Part shown: piece after piece, positions 16,472 through 25,546 of the stretch
Layout of the letters: each line of letters opens with the position of its first letter
Numbering within the stretch: position 1 is the stretch's first letter
NCBI GenBank assembly: GCA_964629875.1
Contig: CAZVRK010000001.1
Coordinates: 62,001-126,000 of the forward strand
Direction: 5' to 3'
DNA: 64,000 bases
Origin: UBA3495 sp964629875
GTDB taxonomy: Bacteria > Chloroflexota > Dehalococcoidia > Lucifugimonadales > UBA3495
Translations under genes and position numbers: made by a program
The notes under the pieces: generated by a model
Told to the model about the DNA's origin: nothing
Database searches by the model: none
What the model saw: the letters and a program-made list of their open reading frames with translations, nothing else

Positions 16472-17929
16472 TTAGCTGGCATTAGAGGGCAGCGCGGGAT
16501 CAATGGGTGATCTAACTTGTAACAACGTTGCTATCAGGGCAAGCAGTATGAGGGTTCCTAGACAGCGGTATGCCCATTGTAATCCAACAACGAATGCTGA
16601 AATAGTACCTTCAGTACCAGTGGATCTAACTGCTTCTAAGCTTGGCTCAAACCCCAAGGATCCCATTGTGAGTGTTACTACCCCTGTCACTAAAGCAACG
16701 CTTACTATACTGCCAGAATTTCTGACAAGGTTTACCATGCTCGACGCTAAGCCACGTTGGTTTGCCGGAGTTGCACTCAATATAGCACTGGAATTAGGAG
16801 AGTAGAAAATGCCCATGCCGGTACTATGTAATATTAAGCCGGCAATGACGTGACTCAGGCTCGAATCTGTCGATAAAAATGATAGAACGAAAAGACCCGT
16901 AGCTGATATAGCCAGGCCCAACAGAGCGAAACGGCCCCATCCGAAATAGTCAGATAAACGTCCGCTTAGGGCTCCACAGACTGCCATGGACAAAGCTCCC
17001 GGGATCACCGCGAGTCCTGACACCTTGGGACTATACCCTAGAATCTCCTGCAAGTAGAAAGGCGTCAGAAACAGTACGCCTGAACTGCCAAAGAACATTA
17101 GAAATGCTCCCGTTACTCCCCAAGAGAAACGTGGTACTTTGAACAGGCTAAGATCAACAATTGGAGATATATATCGCCTCTCCCTAAGGATAAATGCGAC
17201 TATAAGAGTTACTATCACAGCGAAGGCCAGACTCCCTAGGGCGAAATGTCTCAGGATTAACTTAAGATTAGTGACCGACAGCATTATGACAAGGATCGCA
17301 CATCCAGAGGTTGCAGCTCCGAACCAGTCAAACCGTTCCACTGTCGACGGACTGGAGAATGATTGTTCCTGTTTAATGGATCTCACCGCAATGGCCAAGC
17401 AGAGGCTGATCGCCAGTAATGGCAGGTTTCCAACAAATACTGCTCGCCAACCGTATAGATCAACTAGCAAACCACCGAAAGCTGGGCCTGCGATTGCCCC
17501 AAGTCCAACGGTAGTCATGATAAGCCCGATAGCTCGGCCGCGTTGGTTTTCAGGGAAAGTAGAAATCACAAGTGCCATACCCAAACCTTGTGTCATAGCT
17601 GCGCCTAACCCTTGAAATATCCTGCTTATTAGTAATATCCCTATGTTTGGGGAAAGGCTAGCCGCGGCGGTAGCCAAAAGTAGAACCGTGCATCCGACAT
17701 AATAGATTCTGGCGAGTCCCCATATATCTCCAAGTCGTCCCATGGGGAGTAATAGTATGACTATAGTCAACGAGAACACTATGACAATCCACTGGGTCGT
17801 CGGCAAATCTGTAGCAAAATAATTAGCAATAGACGGCAGTGCAACACTGACACTTCCATGGTCTATGACTGAACAAAAAGTCCCAACAGCGACTGCGGAA
17901 AATACTAGCCAACGTCTGGATAGGAGCAT
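16472..17929 (-). CDS. MFS drug transporter, DHA2 (EmrB/QacA, 14-TM) type
   Basis: The 485-residue membrane protein has about 14 hydrophobic segments. It shows the DHA motifs LPTTQWIVIVFSLTIVILLLPMGRLGDIWG (motif A region after helix 2) and GPAFGGLLVDLYGWRAVF (motif C and the following loop). It also has PNSSAILSATPANQRGLASS in the C-terminal half. The family exports hydrophobic compounds by proton antiport. It lies 50 bp downstream of a phosphotriesterase-like gene on the same strand and may export or import its substrate or product. No strong ribosome site is visible before ATG 17929. Confidence 0.88.
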   Translation of the reverse strand: MLLSRRWLVFSAVAVGTFCSVIDHGSVSVALPSIANYFATDLPTTQWIVIVFSLTIVILLLPMGRLGDIWGLARIYYVGCTVLLLATAAASLSPNIGILLISRIFQGLGAAMTQGLGMALVISTFPENQRGRAIGLIMTTVGLGAIAGPAFGGLLVDLYGWRAVFVGNLPLLAISLCLAIAVRSIKQEQSFSSPSTVERFDWFGAATSGCAILVIMLSVTNLKLILRHFALGSLAFAVIVTLIVAFILRERRYISPIVDLSLFKVPRFSWGVTGAFLMFFGSSGVLFLTPFYLQEILGYSPKVSGLAVIPGALSMAVCGALSGRLSDYFGWGRFALLGLAISATGLFVLSFLSTDSSLSHVIAGLILHSTGMGIFYSPNSSAILSATPANQRGLASSMVNLVRNSGSIVSVALVTGVVTLTMGSLGFEPSLEAVRSTGTEGTISAFVVGLQWAYRCLGTLILLALIATLLQVRSPIDPALPSNAS

Positions 17930-17979
17930 AGCTTAGGCAGACTCGTATCTTTTAGGGTGTTTTGGGTAAATGTACGTGA

Positions 17980-18936
17980 TCAGCGCCCCTCAAGAAATTT
18001 TCTGGGGTTGTGGATCATCATGGTGTCTATATCGTTTGGGGTAGCCCCTAGTTCCAAGAGCCTTGGTAGGACATTTCTGGTGATAAAGTTATATCCGTCG
18101 GGATTTGCTCGAAACCGCTCCTCTTGCATTTCTGCCCCATAGCGCGCTTTCGGAACTGAGTAGTCGTGGGACAAGATCAACCGCCCAACATAGCCTTCAT
18201 CGATTAATTGCTTAACCATCGCTGTGCGCTCCTGCCAATCAGGAGTTCCGGGCCTAGTACCGCCAGGATATCGATCGAGGCCAACCCATACACCGTGAGC
18301 AATTAGTTCGTGTAAGTATGAAATGTCGGTATCATCATTACTGTGCCCAATGTAAACTTTTGTCAGGTCTACGCCCTCTTCCTTCAGGATTCGGATTTGT
18401 TGTAGTCCTACCTTATCGGGTGACCATGTATGAGTAGAAATAGGCGTTTGCGTTTCTAGATGAGTGAGCGCTGCAGCTCGTAATACGACTTCCTGTGGTT
18501 GCGTTACGCCTCCCGCGTCGCTAGCAACCTTAATGATACCGGCTCTAATATCGCTACCTTCAATCCCCACTTGTATTTCACGTATATACAATTTTGACAG
18601 GACTGAAGGAGCAACATCTGCGAATGGTCTCGGGACAGCTAGGTGGTTCCCTGTGGCGGCGATGATTTGAACCCCACTCCGCTCCGAGACTCTTCTTATC
18701 AGTTGGATATCTCTACCAAGATCGATGGTGGTTAAGTCTACGATGCTCTTAAGTCCCTCTTCACGAGCTTGTTTAAGCGCATCCACCGACTGATCTTCTA
18801 ATCCAGGATCTATGAATTCCGGGTATATCTGCCGAATGCCAGCCGCATTTGTGCCGACGTGTTCGTGACACAGCGTGAATCCCAAATCTTCTGTCGATAC
18901 TAGGCCGAGTACAGTTTCTATTTGTGGCACGTCCAT
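17980..18936 (-). CDS. Phosphotriesterase-family metal-dependent hydrolase
   Basis: The 318-residue TIM-barrel amidohydrolase has the metal ligands in order. These are the HxH of TLCHEHVGTN, the carboxylated Lys in GIIKVASD, His in STHTWSPDK and YIGHSNDDTD, and the final Asp in LILSHDYSV. The family covers phosphotriesterases and quorum-quenching lactonases; lactonase activity is as likely as phosphotriester cleavage. I start at ATG 18936, with GGAGG just upstream; an in-frame upstream ATG at 18972 adds 12 residues without a ribosome site. It heads a unit with the DHA2 transporter. Confidence 0.85.
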   Translation of the reverse strand: MDVPQIETVLGLVSTEDLGFTLCHEHVGTNAAGIRQIYPEFIDPGLEDQSVDALKQAREEGLKSIVDLTTIDLGRDIQLIRRVSERSGVQIIAATGNHLAVPRPFADVAPSVLSKLYIREIQVGIEGSDIRAGIIKVASDAGGVTQPQEVVLRAAALTHLETQTPISTHTWSPDKVGLQQIRILKEEGVDLTKVYIGHSNDDTDISYLHELIAHGVWVGLDRYPGGTRPGTPDWQERTAMVKQLIDEGYVGRLILSHDYSVPKARYGAEMQEERFRANPDGYNFITRNVLPRLLELGATPNDIDTMMIHNPRKFLEGR

Positions 18937-19032
18937 GTCCCTCCGGTAGGCAGATTGCTGTAAGAGTATCATATATCAAGAGCTCTACAAGGCGTTTATG
19001 CAGGAATGCGAGACTATTTTAGTGAATGTGAC

Positions 19033-19061
19033 TTGCCACAGTAGGGAGTTCTAAATACAAT
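19033..19061 (+). promoter_or_regulatory. Sigma-70-like promoter upstream of the CMD-amidohydrolase-GMC run
   Basis: TTGCCA (19033-19038) and TACAAT (19056-19061) are 17 bp apart, each one mismatch from consensus. Transcription would begin near 19068, about 47 nt before the first start codon of a seven- or eight-gene rightward run. Confidence 0.6.
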
Positions 19062-19114
19062 TCCATAAACGTTAACAAAACATCGAGTCGTCAATATCAA
19101 CAGTGGAGGAAGCT

Positions 19115-19669
19115 ATGTCTCGTATACCACCAGCTGAACGCGGCAATATACCGGAACATTTTCAGAGTTCTTATGACGCAGTCTTAGATAGCAATAATGG
19201 GCGAGTCTCCGGACCTACTTCGATTACCATAAATAGTCCTGAGATGGCTAAACGCCGCGGGGCCTTGACCAACTATCTACGCTATGAGACTCAGTTCGAA
19301 AAGAAGTACCAGGAGCTGGCGATAATAACCACTGCACGACTAATGGATTGTGCATATGTGTGGAATGCTCACGCTCCAGCAGCCCGAAAAGAAGGAATAG
19401 CTGATGAGCTTATCAATGCGTTGAGAGAGCGTAAACCACTACCTGAGATGTCAGATCAAGAAAACATAATCATTACTTACGCAACCGAATTCTACACCAC
19501 GCATAAGATAACCCAAACTACCTTTGATAAGGCTCTCAGTCTCTTCGGTACCCAATATTTAGTGGAACTCACTACACTTATGGGACACTATGCTCAAACA
19601 GCGTTTATACTGAATGCGTTTGACGTCCAAATCGCTGCCGATTCGAACGAACCTCGGCTCCCTGATTAG
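19115..19669 (+). CDS. Carboxymuconolactone decarboxylase (CMD)-like protein
   Basis: The 184-residue all-helical protein has the AhpD/CMD fold core. This is NYLRYETQFEKKYQELAIITTARLMDCAYVWNAHAPAARKEGI, with the WNAH motif. It lacks the CxxC pair of peroxidase-type AhpD, so a decarboxylase or other lyase-type role is more likely than thiol redox. The start is ATG 19115, with GGAGGA at 5 nt; a GTG at 19103 overlaps that site. A close paralogue of the same length is encoded at 39543-40097. The amidohydrolase gene follows, suggesting two steps of one ring or acid degradation route. Confidence 0.82.
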   Translation: MSRIPPAERGNIPEHFQSSYDAVLDSNNGRVSGPTSITINSPEMAKRRGALTNYLRYETQFEKKYQELAIITTARLMDCAYVWNAHAPAARKEGIADELINALRERKPLPEMSDQENIIITYATEFYTTHKITQTTFDKALSLFGTQYLVELTTLMGHYAQTAFILNAFDVQIAADSNEPRLPD

Positions 19670-19718
19670 TTCCTTATATCACACGACTCACAGACTATAT
19701 GTATCTAGGAGATATTCA

Positions 19719-20726
19719 TTGAAGACTATCGATATTCATGCTCATCTAATGCCTCAAAGTTTCTGGCGTGCTGCTGAATCAGGCAAAACCTGGTATGGCA
19801 TGCGTCTGGAGGAAATTAATGGCCGACAGTTCACCACAAATGGCGAACGGAGAGATGGCGTAACTTCAGATAAATTAAATTCGACTCCCGTTGAGCGTAT
19901 TGCGGACATGGACCGCCAATCGGTGGATATACAAGTAGTGTCAACCGCGACCCCTATGTTTGGATACGATTTGGATATCAAGGAGGGTCTCTCGCTTGCC
20001 AAGGACATAAATAATGAAATATATGACATGACCACGGAATGGCCTGATAGATTTATTGGCTTAGGGACACTACCGATGCAAGATGTCTCTTGTGCTATAG
20101 GCGAGTTAGAGCGATGTATGTCGGATTTGGCTTTTAAGGGCGCTGAATTAGATACGATAGTCAATGGCAAGAACTGGGATGAGCCCGAATTCCTACCTTT
20201 GTTTAAAGCGGCAGAAGAGATGGGCGCAGTGTTGTTTTACCATCCCCAACCGAACAATAATCTAGTTTCGGAACACTTTCCAAAATACTCAATGGGAAAC
20301 AACTTTGGTGTACCACTGGAAGATACGTTAGTAGTGGCAACCCTTATTTTGGGTGGAATTCTGGATAAATGTCCAAACCTTAAAGTGTGTGTCGCTCATG
20401 GTGGCGGTGCTGCATGTTTTGGAATGGGGCGTATGGACAGGGGATGGCAGGTTAGATCAGAGGCAAGAACTAATATCTCAAGGCCGCCCAGTACTTACCA
20501 GAGTCAGTTGTACTATGATTGTATTACCATGAATGAGCGGGCCCTTCGATTTTTAATCGATGAAGTTGGAATTGGACAAGTAGTATTGGGAAGTGACTGG
20601 CCATATGTTGCATGGGACCCATCACCGGTTCATTGGATAAACAGCTTGGAGTCGTTAACAAGTTCGGAGAAAGAGAGAATCCTATGGCGAAACCTAGAAG
20701 TGTTACTTGGTCTTGAAATAGAGTAA
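19719..20726 (+). CDS. Amidohydrolase 2 family protein (ACMSD-like)
   Basis: This 335-residue TIM-barrel protein has the metal-binding HxH in IDIHAHLMPQ, a His in AVLFYHPQ, the His of KVCVAHGGG, and the Asp of VVLGSDWPY. It resembles aminocarboxymuconate-semialdehyde decarboxylase and related gamma-resorcylate or hydratase enzymes. The real start is TTG 19719 with AGGAG just upstream; longer frames starting at 19614 would overlap the CMD gene heavily. It probably decarboxylates or hydrates an acid intermediate produced nearby. Confidence 0.85.
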   Translation: MKTIDIHAHLMPQSFWRAAESGKTWYGMRLEEINGRQFTTNGERRDGVTSDKLNSTPVERIADMDRQSVDIQVVSTATPMFGYDLDIKEGLSLAKDINNEIYDMTTEWPDRFIGLGTLPMQDVSCAIGELERCMSDLAFKGAELDTIVNGKNWDEPEFLPLFKAAEEMGAVLFYHPQPNNNLVSEHFPKYSMGNNFGVPLEDTLVVATLILGGILDKCPNLKVCVAHGGGAACFGMGRMDRGWQVRSEARTNISRPPSTYQSQLYYDCITMNERALRFLIDEVGIGQVVLGSDWPYVAWDPSPVHWINSLESLTSSEKERILWRNLEVLLGLEIE

Positions 20727-20761
20727 ATATTCCTTATATTTGGATTCCGTAGGGACTAAAA

Positions 20762-22303
20762 ATGCAGTACGACTATATCATTGTAGGTGCCGGATCCGCA
20801 GGGGCGGTACTTGCTAGCAGGTTGAGTGAAGATCCATCAGTGTCAGTAATATTGTTGGAGGCTGGTCCAGATTATCCGCACGATGATCTGCTGCCGGACA
20901 CGCTGAAATATGACATGCATCAGGCAGCTTCGAAGGCCAACTCAGCCCATAGTTGGAACTTCTTAGGATATGCGAACGAACAGCAAGAAAACCTAGCTCT
21001 GGTTGCTAGAGGTAAAGTGACTGGGGGAACCAGTGCTATTAATCATCAGATTTTTCTCAGGGGCCTTCCCGAGGATTTTGATAATTGGTCAAGTCTTGGC
21101 AATCCTGCTTGGAGTTTTCTGGAAGTCCTTCCTTATTTCCGAAAATCAGAAACTGATATGAGTTTCAAGGGTGATTGGCATGGATCGGATGGTCCCATAC
21201 CGGTCGTTCGTCATCCTTCAGAAACTTGGAATCCCATTCAAAAAGCATTCTACGACGCCTGCGTAGATTCGGGATTTGATGTTGACGAAGACATGAATTC
21301 TCCAAATGGTACGGGTGTCGGTGCCATGCCGTTGAATAACCCCGATGGTGTGAGGGTAAGTACTGCGATGGCTTACCTCGCTGGTTCCCGACATAGGCTC
21401 AATCTCACTATAAAACCAAATGTGCACGTCAAGAAAGTGCTCTTAGATGGCGGAATTGCACGTGGGGTATTAGTTGAAAGCATGGAGCAAGAGTTTAGTA
21501 TATCCGGCAAAGAAATTATCCTAAGCGCCGGTGCAATAGGTTCTCCTCATATATTATTGTTATCGGGAATAGGTCCGAAAGACTCCCTCGAGGAAGTGGG
21601 TGTATCTGTTGAGATTGATCTACCAGGAGTTGGTCAGAATCTCAAAAATCACCCCAGTGCATCGGTCCGATTTCAGGAAACTGCTACTAATCCGATACGA
21701 TCATCTGATCCGAGAAACCAAGTGGGGCTAAGGTTTACGACCTCAGGGTCACAGTATAGGAATGAAATTCAAGTTCAACCAACCACATCATATCCTCCGA
21801 ATCAGGAGTCGCCGGACATACGAGTGGGCGTCAGGCTAGAAATGCCTGCCAGTGTAGGTACTGTTAAATTAACTAGTAGGGATCATCGCGTTCAGCCAGA
21901 ACTGAGATTCAACTTTCTTGATCACCCGTTTGATAGACAACGACTCAGGGAGGCAGTTCGCCGCGTCGTGGCGCTATTCAATCAAGCACCTCTAAAGGAC
22001 ACGGTAGGAGATCGTATATCTCCTGACGATAATTTGTTGAGCGACGACGATGCTCTGGATATCTGGATGCAAACAACCGCTACTATCGCAGGTCACAGTT
22101 CATGTACCTGCAAAATGGGGCCGGCCTCAGACACTATGGCCGTTGTAGATCAGAGTGCATGTGTGCACGGAGTACCAGGTCTACGAATCATTGATGCATC
22201 TATCATGCCTGAAATAGTACGCGCTAATACCAACGCTACGACAATAATGATGGCGGAAAAATTAGCCAAAGAGTTGTTAGAACGAGAAGTAAGCGATGGG
22301 TAG
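20762..22303 (+). CDS. GMC family FAD-dependent oxidoreductase, second paralogue
   Basis: The 513-residue protein has the same length as the GMC enzyme at 12311 and aligns with it throughout. It shows YIIVGAGSAGAVLASRL, ARGKVTGGTSAINHQIFLRG, GAIGSPHILLLSGIGP and the FAD tail NATTIMMAEKLAKEL. The active-site strand reads IAGHSSCTCKMG; the catalytic His is kept, but the following residues differ from the paralogue, so a different alcohol substrate is likely. It starts 35 bp after the amidohydrolase. Its final codons overlap a 43-residue frame. Confidence 0.9.
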   Translation: MQYDYIIVGAGSAGAVLASRLSEDPSVSVILLEAGPDYPHDDLLPDTLKYDMHQAASKANSAHSWNFLGYANEQQENLALVARGKVTGGTSAINHQIFLRGLPEDFDNWSSLGNPAWSFLEVLPYFRKSETDMSFKGDWHGSDGPIPVVRHPSETWNPIQKAFYDACVDSGFDVDEDMNSPNGTGVGAMPLNNPDGVRVSTAMAYLAGSRHRLNLTIKPNVHVKKVLLDGGIARGVLVESMEQEFSISGKEIILSAGAIGSPHILLLSGIGPKDSLEEVGVSVEIDLPGVGQNLKNHPSASVRFQETATNPIRSSDPRNQVGLRFTTSGSQYRNEIQVQPTTSYPPNQESPDIRVGVRLEMPASVGTVKLTSRDHRVQPELRFNFLDHPFDRQRLREAVRRVVALFNQAPLKDTVGDRISPDDNLLSDDDALDIWMQTTATIAGHSSCTCKMGPASDTMAVVDQSACVHGVPGLRIIDASIMPEIVRANTNATTIMMAEKLAKELLEREVSDG

Positions 22304-22427
22304 AATTAGTAAATTTGTGACCCTTTGTCCGGAGGATGCGATTCTGACAGGATTGCCAGTTGCCGCAGAACGATTGAGACGACTGGACACTGTAGAGATA
22401 GAAGTCCTAGGGATATCGACTGAGTAA
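22296..22427 (+). CDS. Possible 43-residue small protein coupled to the GMC gene
   Basis: An ATG overlaps the GMC stop region (ATGGGTAG), the arrangement used for translational coupling. It opens 43 codons reading MGRISKFVTLCPEDAILTGL, then a short amphipathic helix AAERLRRLD. It ends 40 bp before the next gene. No domain is recognised and the length can occur by chance. It fills an otherwise empty gap in a tight run. Treat as hypothetical. Confidence 0.3.
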   Translation: MGRISKFVTLCPEDAILTGLPVAAERLRRLDTVEIEVLGISTE

Positions 22428-22467
22428 TCATGTGGGCTAAATAGTTGGTTTACGGAGTTATGAAAAT

Positions 22468-23244
22468 ATGGCTACAGTCAATGAATTGAACGAGAAGTCC
22501 GCGAAGTTAAGAGCTTTTTTTGACCAGTACCTACCATATGAAAGACCCGAACCGGTCTTGGCTGATTTTGTGAAAGTTCAACATGAACTGATGTGGGGAG
22601 GAATATGGCAGACCGAAGATTTGGATCTTCGACTAAAAAGTTTCGCCACAATATCTGCTCAGTGTGTTAATGGATACGACTTCGGTATTGAACATCAAGT
22701 TAGGACTGGACTAACGATTGGAATCACCCCAGTGGAGATCAAGGAGATTTTTATCCAACTCTTGTTCTACGCAGGTATTCCAGCAACCGTTTTTGGATTA
22801 CTGGTGTCCCAAGATGTTATAAATGAAAGACAGGAGTGGAAAGCGCTTGATACTCCCGAAAGTTGGGAATGGTTGCCGTCCATTGCACAGAAATTGGAAG
22901 CGGGGACTCGGAGAATATCCGAGGTGTGGGGACAAGCGTCAGCGGAGGAAATTGATCAGTCTCTTGCGAGACAACTTGTACCCGAAGCCGCACAAATAGT
23001 CGATGCTTACAACTTCGGAGAGGTATGGCGCAGGACTGTACTATCGGACAAAGAACGGTTGGTTTGTGTCTTAGCAGCCTTAATGTGCCGAGGGCATATG
23101 GCCCAATTGCGACAGTATACGCAATATGCCCTTAATGCGGGAGTATCATCAAGCGAGATATGTGGGGTATTCTCTCAAGCGGGCTGGTATAGAGGATGGC
23201 CGCATGTTGAAGATGCACTCTTAGCCGTTTCAGATCTCTTATAA
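22468..23244 (+). CDS. CMD-family protein with two CMD domains
   Basis: The 258-residue protein contains a CMD domain at about 30-120 (FATISAQCVNGYDFGIEHQ..., EIKEIFIQLLFYAGIPATVF). A second, more diverged one lies at about 175-255 (LSDKERLVCVLAALMCRGH..., EICGVFSQAGWYRGWPHVED). Double CMD proteins include gamma-carboxymuconolactone decarboxylase relatives. The conserved His in the NGY...EHQ motif is present. It is followed 55 bp downstream by a clear paralogue of the same layout, so a tandem duplication occurred and the two may form a heteromer. Confidence 0.82.
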   Translation: MATVNELNEKSAKLRAFFDQYLPYERPEPVLADFVKVQHELMWGGIWQTEDLDLRLKSFATISAQCVNGYDFGIEHQVRTGLTIGITPVEIKEIFIQLLFYAGIPATVFGLLVSQDVINERQEWKALDTPESWEWLPSIAQKLEAGTRRISEVWGQASAEEIDQSLARQLVPEAAQIVDAYNFGEVWRRTVLSDKERLVCVLAALMCRGHMAQLRQYTQYALNAGVSSSEICGVFSQAGWYRGWPHVEDALLAVSDLL

Positions 23245-23299
23245 GATTATAGCTATGGGAGTAATAGTATTCTGCTTAGGTGAAGCCTAGGAGATCACA

Positions 23300-24118
23300 A
23301 TGATTGATATCGATTCTGAACAATTGTTCACAGCGTCTCAACAACTAAAGGGATTCATCGATAGGTTTGTTCCACAGGGCAGACTCACCGGTGCATTGCC
23401 AAGTATTAGTACGGACTATGTGAAGCTCCAAGATGAAATCATGTGGGGAGGAGTGTGGCAAGTTCCAGGACTCGACGTAACTCTGAGGAGCATCGCTACA
23501 ATTTCAGCCCAATGTTGTAATGGGTGGGGATTTGGCCTACACCACCAGGTGCGCGTCGGATTATCACTGGGCATGAGCCCCCAAAAGATCAAAGGTATAT
23601 TTCTGCAACTTATGTTTTACGCTGGAATTCCTGCAACTGTATTCGCTTTAAGCCAGGCCCAACGCGTGATCAACGAACGGCCCGAATGGATATCGGAGGA
23701 TACTATGCCGGTGTCGGGCGATTGGCTGGATTCAGTCGAAGCAAAATTCCAACGCGCCCAGTCCGTATTAACCAATACAAGCGGTGCAAATGCAGTTCAA
23801 AGCTCAGCCGATTCTCTTCAAGCTGAATTCTTGCCTGAGTTGCACCGTTTGATCGAGTCATATGAATATGGCGAAGTGTGGCTGAGGAGCGACTTGAGCA
23901 CTAAGGAACGCATGGCTTGTGTGTTGATTGCTCTGATGTGTCGTGGCCATTGGCCCCAGTTTAGGAAACACGTGGGTTCTTGCATTGACCGGTTTCTCAC
24001 ACAGCGCGAAATCTGCGAACTAATTTCCCAGGCGGGCTGGTATCGTGGTTGGCCCTATGTAGAGGACGCGCTGGGGGTAGTACAAGAGTCGCTCGCTGGG
24101 TCTTCAGTGGATGGTTAA
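23300..24118 (+). CDS. CMD-family protein with two CMD domains, tandem paralogue
   Basis: The 272-residue protein is collinear with its upstream neighbour. Both have YVKLQDEIMWGGVWQ-type lead-ins, the ISAQCCNGWGFGLHHQVR core, EIKGIF-like and FYAGIPATVFALS strings, and the end SQAGWYRGWPYVEDAL. An extra short insert of low complexity lies near 155-170. GTG-free ATG start with AGGAG upstream. Duplicate genes with full conservation of both halves imply both are functional. Likely role: decarboxylation or lactone chemistry in aromatic or cyclic acid breakdown. Confidence 0.82.
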   Translation: MIDIDSEQLFTASQQLKGFIDRFVPQGRLTGALPSISTDYVKLQDEIMWGGVWQVPGLDVTLRSIATISAQCCNGWGFGLHHQVRVGLSLGMSPQKIKGIFLQLMFYAGIPATVFALSQAQRVINERPEWISEDTMPVSGDWLDSVEAKFQRAQSVLTNTSGANAVQSSADSLQAEFLPELHRLIESYEYGEVWLRSDLSTKERMACVLIALMCRGHWPQFRKHVGSCIDRFLTQREICELISQAGWYRGWPYVEDALGVVQESLAGSSVDG

Positions 24119-24149
24119 GGTTAGTTACTGACACATTTGCAGGTGAAAT

Positions 24150-25523
24150 TTGGATAAAATCTTAAGTCATATTAGCCAATACGTTAATTCAATTACCTAC
24201 GATGACCTCCCCGACGAGGTGATTCACCAAACAAAACGCTTGTGGATAGATACATTGGCATGTACTCCTAGAGCGTTCGAAAGTTTGCCGATTCAAATAG
24301 GACTGGCCCTGGCCGAAAAGAACATGTCAAAGGATCCCGCTACAGTACTATGGGGACAGCAGAAGACTTCTGCCGAACTGGCTGCTTTTATTAATAGTTC
24401 GATGGTGCGGTACTTGGACTTCAACGATTTTTATCAAGGTCCAGAGGCAAAGGAAAGTGGCCACCCCAGCGATGCACTCCCATCTGCTCTGTCTATTGCT
24501 GAACAAGAAGGAAAAACAGGAAAAGAAGTAGTGCTAGGTTCGGTTATAGCTTGGGAAATTTATGCGCGCCTATCTGATCGAGTTGGCTTCCGTGATTACG
24601 GATTCGATCAGTCTATAGCGATCGCTATTGCCGCAACGTGCGCCGCGTCTAAAGTGTTGGGTTTGTCACAAGAGCAAATTGCCAACGCAGTTGCTCTTAC
24701 AACTGCCTCCAGTATAACTCTTGGGGAGGTCCGGTTTGGAGAGGTTTCGATGTGGAAAGGTTGTGCTGCGGCCAACGGTGTCCGAAACGGTGTTTTCTCG
24801 GCGTCTCTTGCGAAGCATGGTATGACTGGACCGTTACATATTTTTGATGGCCCTAGAGGGTTTTTCAACGGGATCTCTGGTGAGTTCCAATTAGGACTAT
24901 TTGGTGGCGGGAAGGAACCCTTTCGCATTATGCAATCAAGTATGAAGCATTTTGCTGTAGGATCAGTAGCCCAGACTGCTCTCGAATGCATCTTAGAGCT
25001 GCGTCCTAATATTAGTTCTATTGCAGATATTTCCCACATCGAGGTGCGTACTTTTCAATTCGGAGTGAATGTCATGGCCGACGTACCGGAGAAATGGTCG
25101 CCAAAAAACAGGGAAACCGCGGACCATAGTTTGCCTTATTGCCTCGCAATAATGTTAATGTTTGGGGAGATAAACGACGAATATTTCTCGGATACGCACT
25201 TAAATGACGAACGTGTAAGAGACCTGATGACGAAAGTGAGTGTTGTTCCTGATGAAGGCGCCACGCAATTGTTTCCCGAACGACGGACTAGTAAAGTCCT
25301 CATTCGCATGGCTTCTGGTGTTGAGCACTATGCGGAACTGGGATACCACAAGGGACATCCTAATAACCCCATGACCGACATTGAAGTGGAAAGCAAATTT
25401 AGAGAGCAGGCTGACATATATTTAGATGATAGGCAATCCAGTCAGATTATTGAGCAGTGGTGGGAACTCGATAAACAGAAAGATCTGGCGGTCTTGGTTA
25501 GCAACCTTTCTGTCCATAAATGA
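24150..25523 (+). CDS. MmgE/PrpD family protein (2-methylcitrate dehydratase-like)
   Basis: The 457-residue protein has the PrpD fold. It shows VIHQTKRLWIDTLACTPRA near the N-terminus, ALPSALSIAEQEGKTGKEV, GSVIAWEIYARL and MWKGCAAANGVRNGVFSASLAK, then the lid domain with HFAVGSVAQTALECIL. The family dehydrates methylcitrate or isomerises itaconate/aconitate-type acids, and many members act on unknown tricarboxylic or hydroxy acids. It starts at TTG 24150 with AGGTGA just before it. No prpB or prpC is nearby, so the methylcitrate cycle is not supported; a tailored hydratase in this run is more likely. Confidence 0.88.
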   Translation: MDKILSHISQYVNSITYDDLPDEVIHQTKRLWIDTLACTPRAFESLPIQIGLALAEKNMSKDPATVLWGQQKTSAELAAFINSSMVRYLDFNDFYQGPEAKESGHPSDALPSALSIAEQEGKTGKEVVLGSVIAWEIYARLSDRVGFRDYGFDQSIAIAIAATCAASKVLGLSQEQIANAVALTTASSITLGEVRFGEVSMWKGCAAANGVRNGVFSASLAKHGMTGPLHIFDGPRGFFNGISGEFQLGLFGGGKEPFRIMQSSMKHFAVGSVAQTALECILELRPNISSIADISHIEVRTFQFGVNVMADVPEKWSPKNRETADHSLPYCLAIMLMFGEINDEYFSDTHLNDERVRDLMTKVSVVPDEGATQLFPERRTSKVLIRMASGVEHYAELGYHKGHPNNPMTDIEVESKFREQADIYLDDRQSSQIIEQWWELDKQKDLAVLVSNLSVHK

Positions 25524-25546
25524 AAAAGCTTAGGAGACGATGATTA

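Noticed and set aside
16472..17929. Possible insertion of mobile genes around the transporter
   Set aside because: No transposase, integrase, target duplications or tRNA junctions are seen anywhere in the window.
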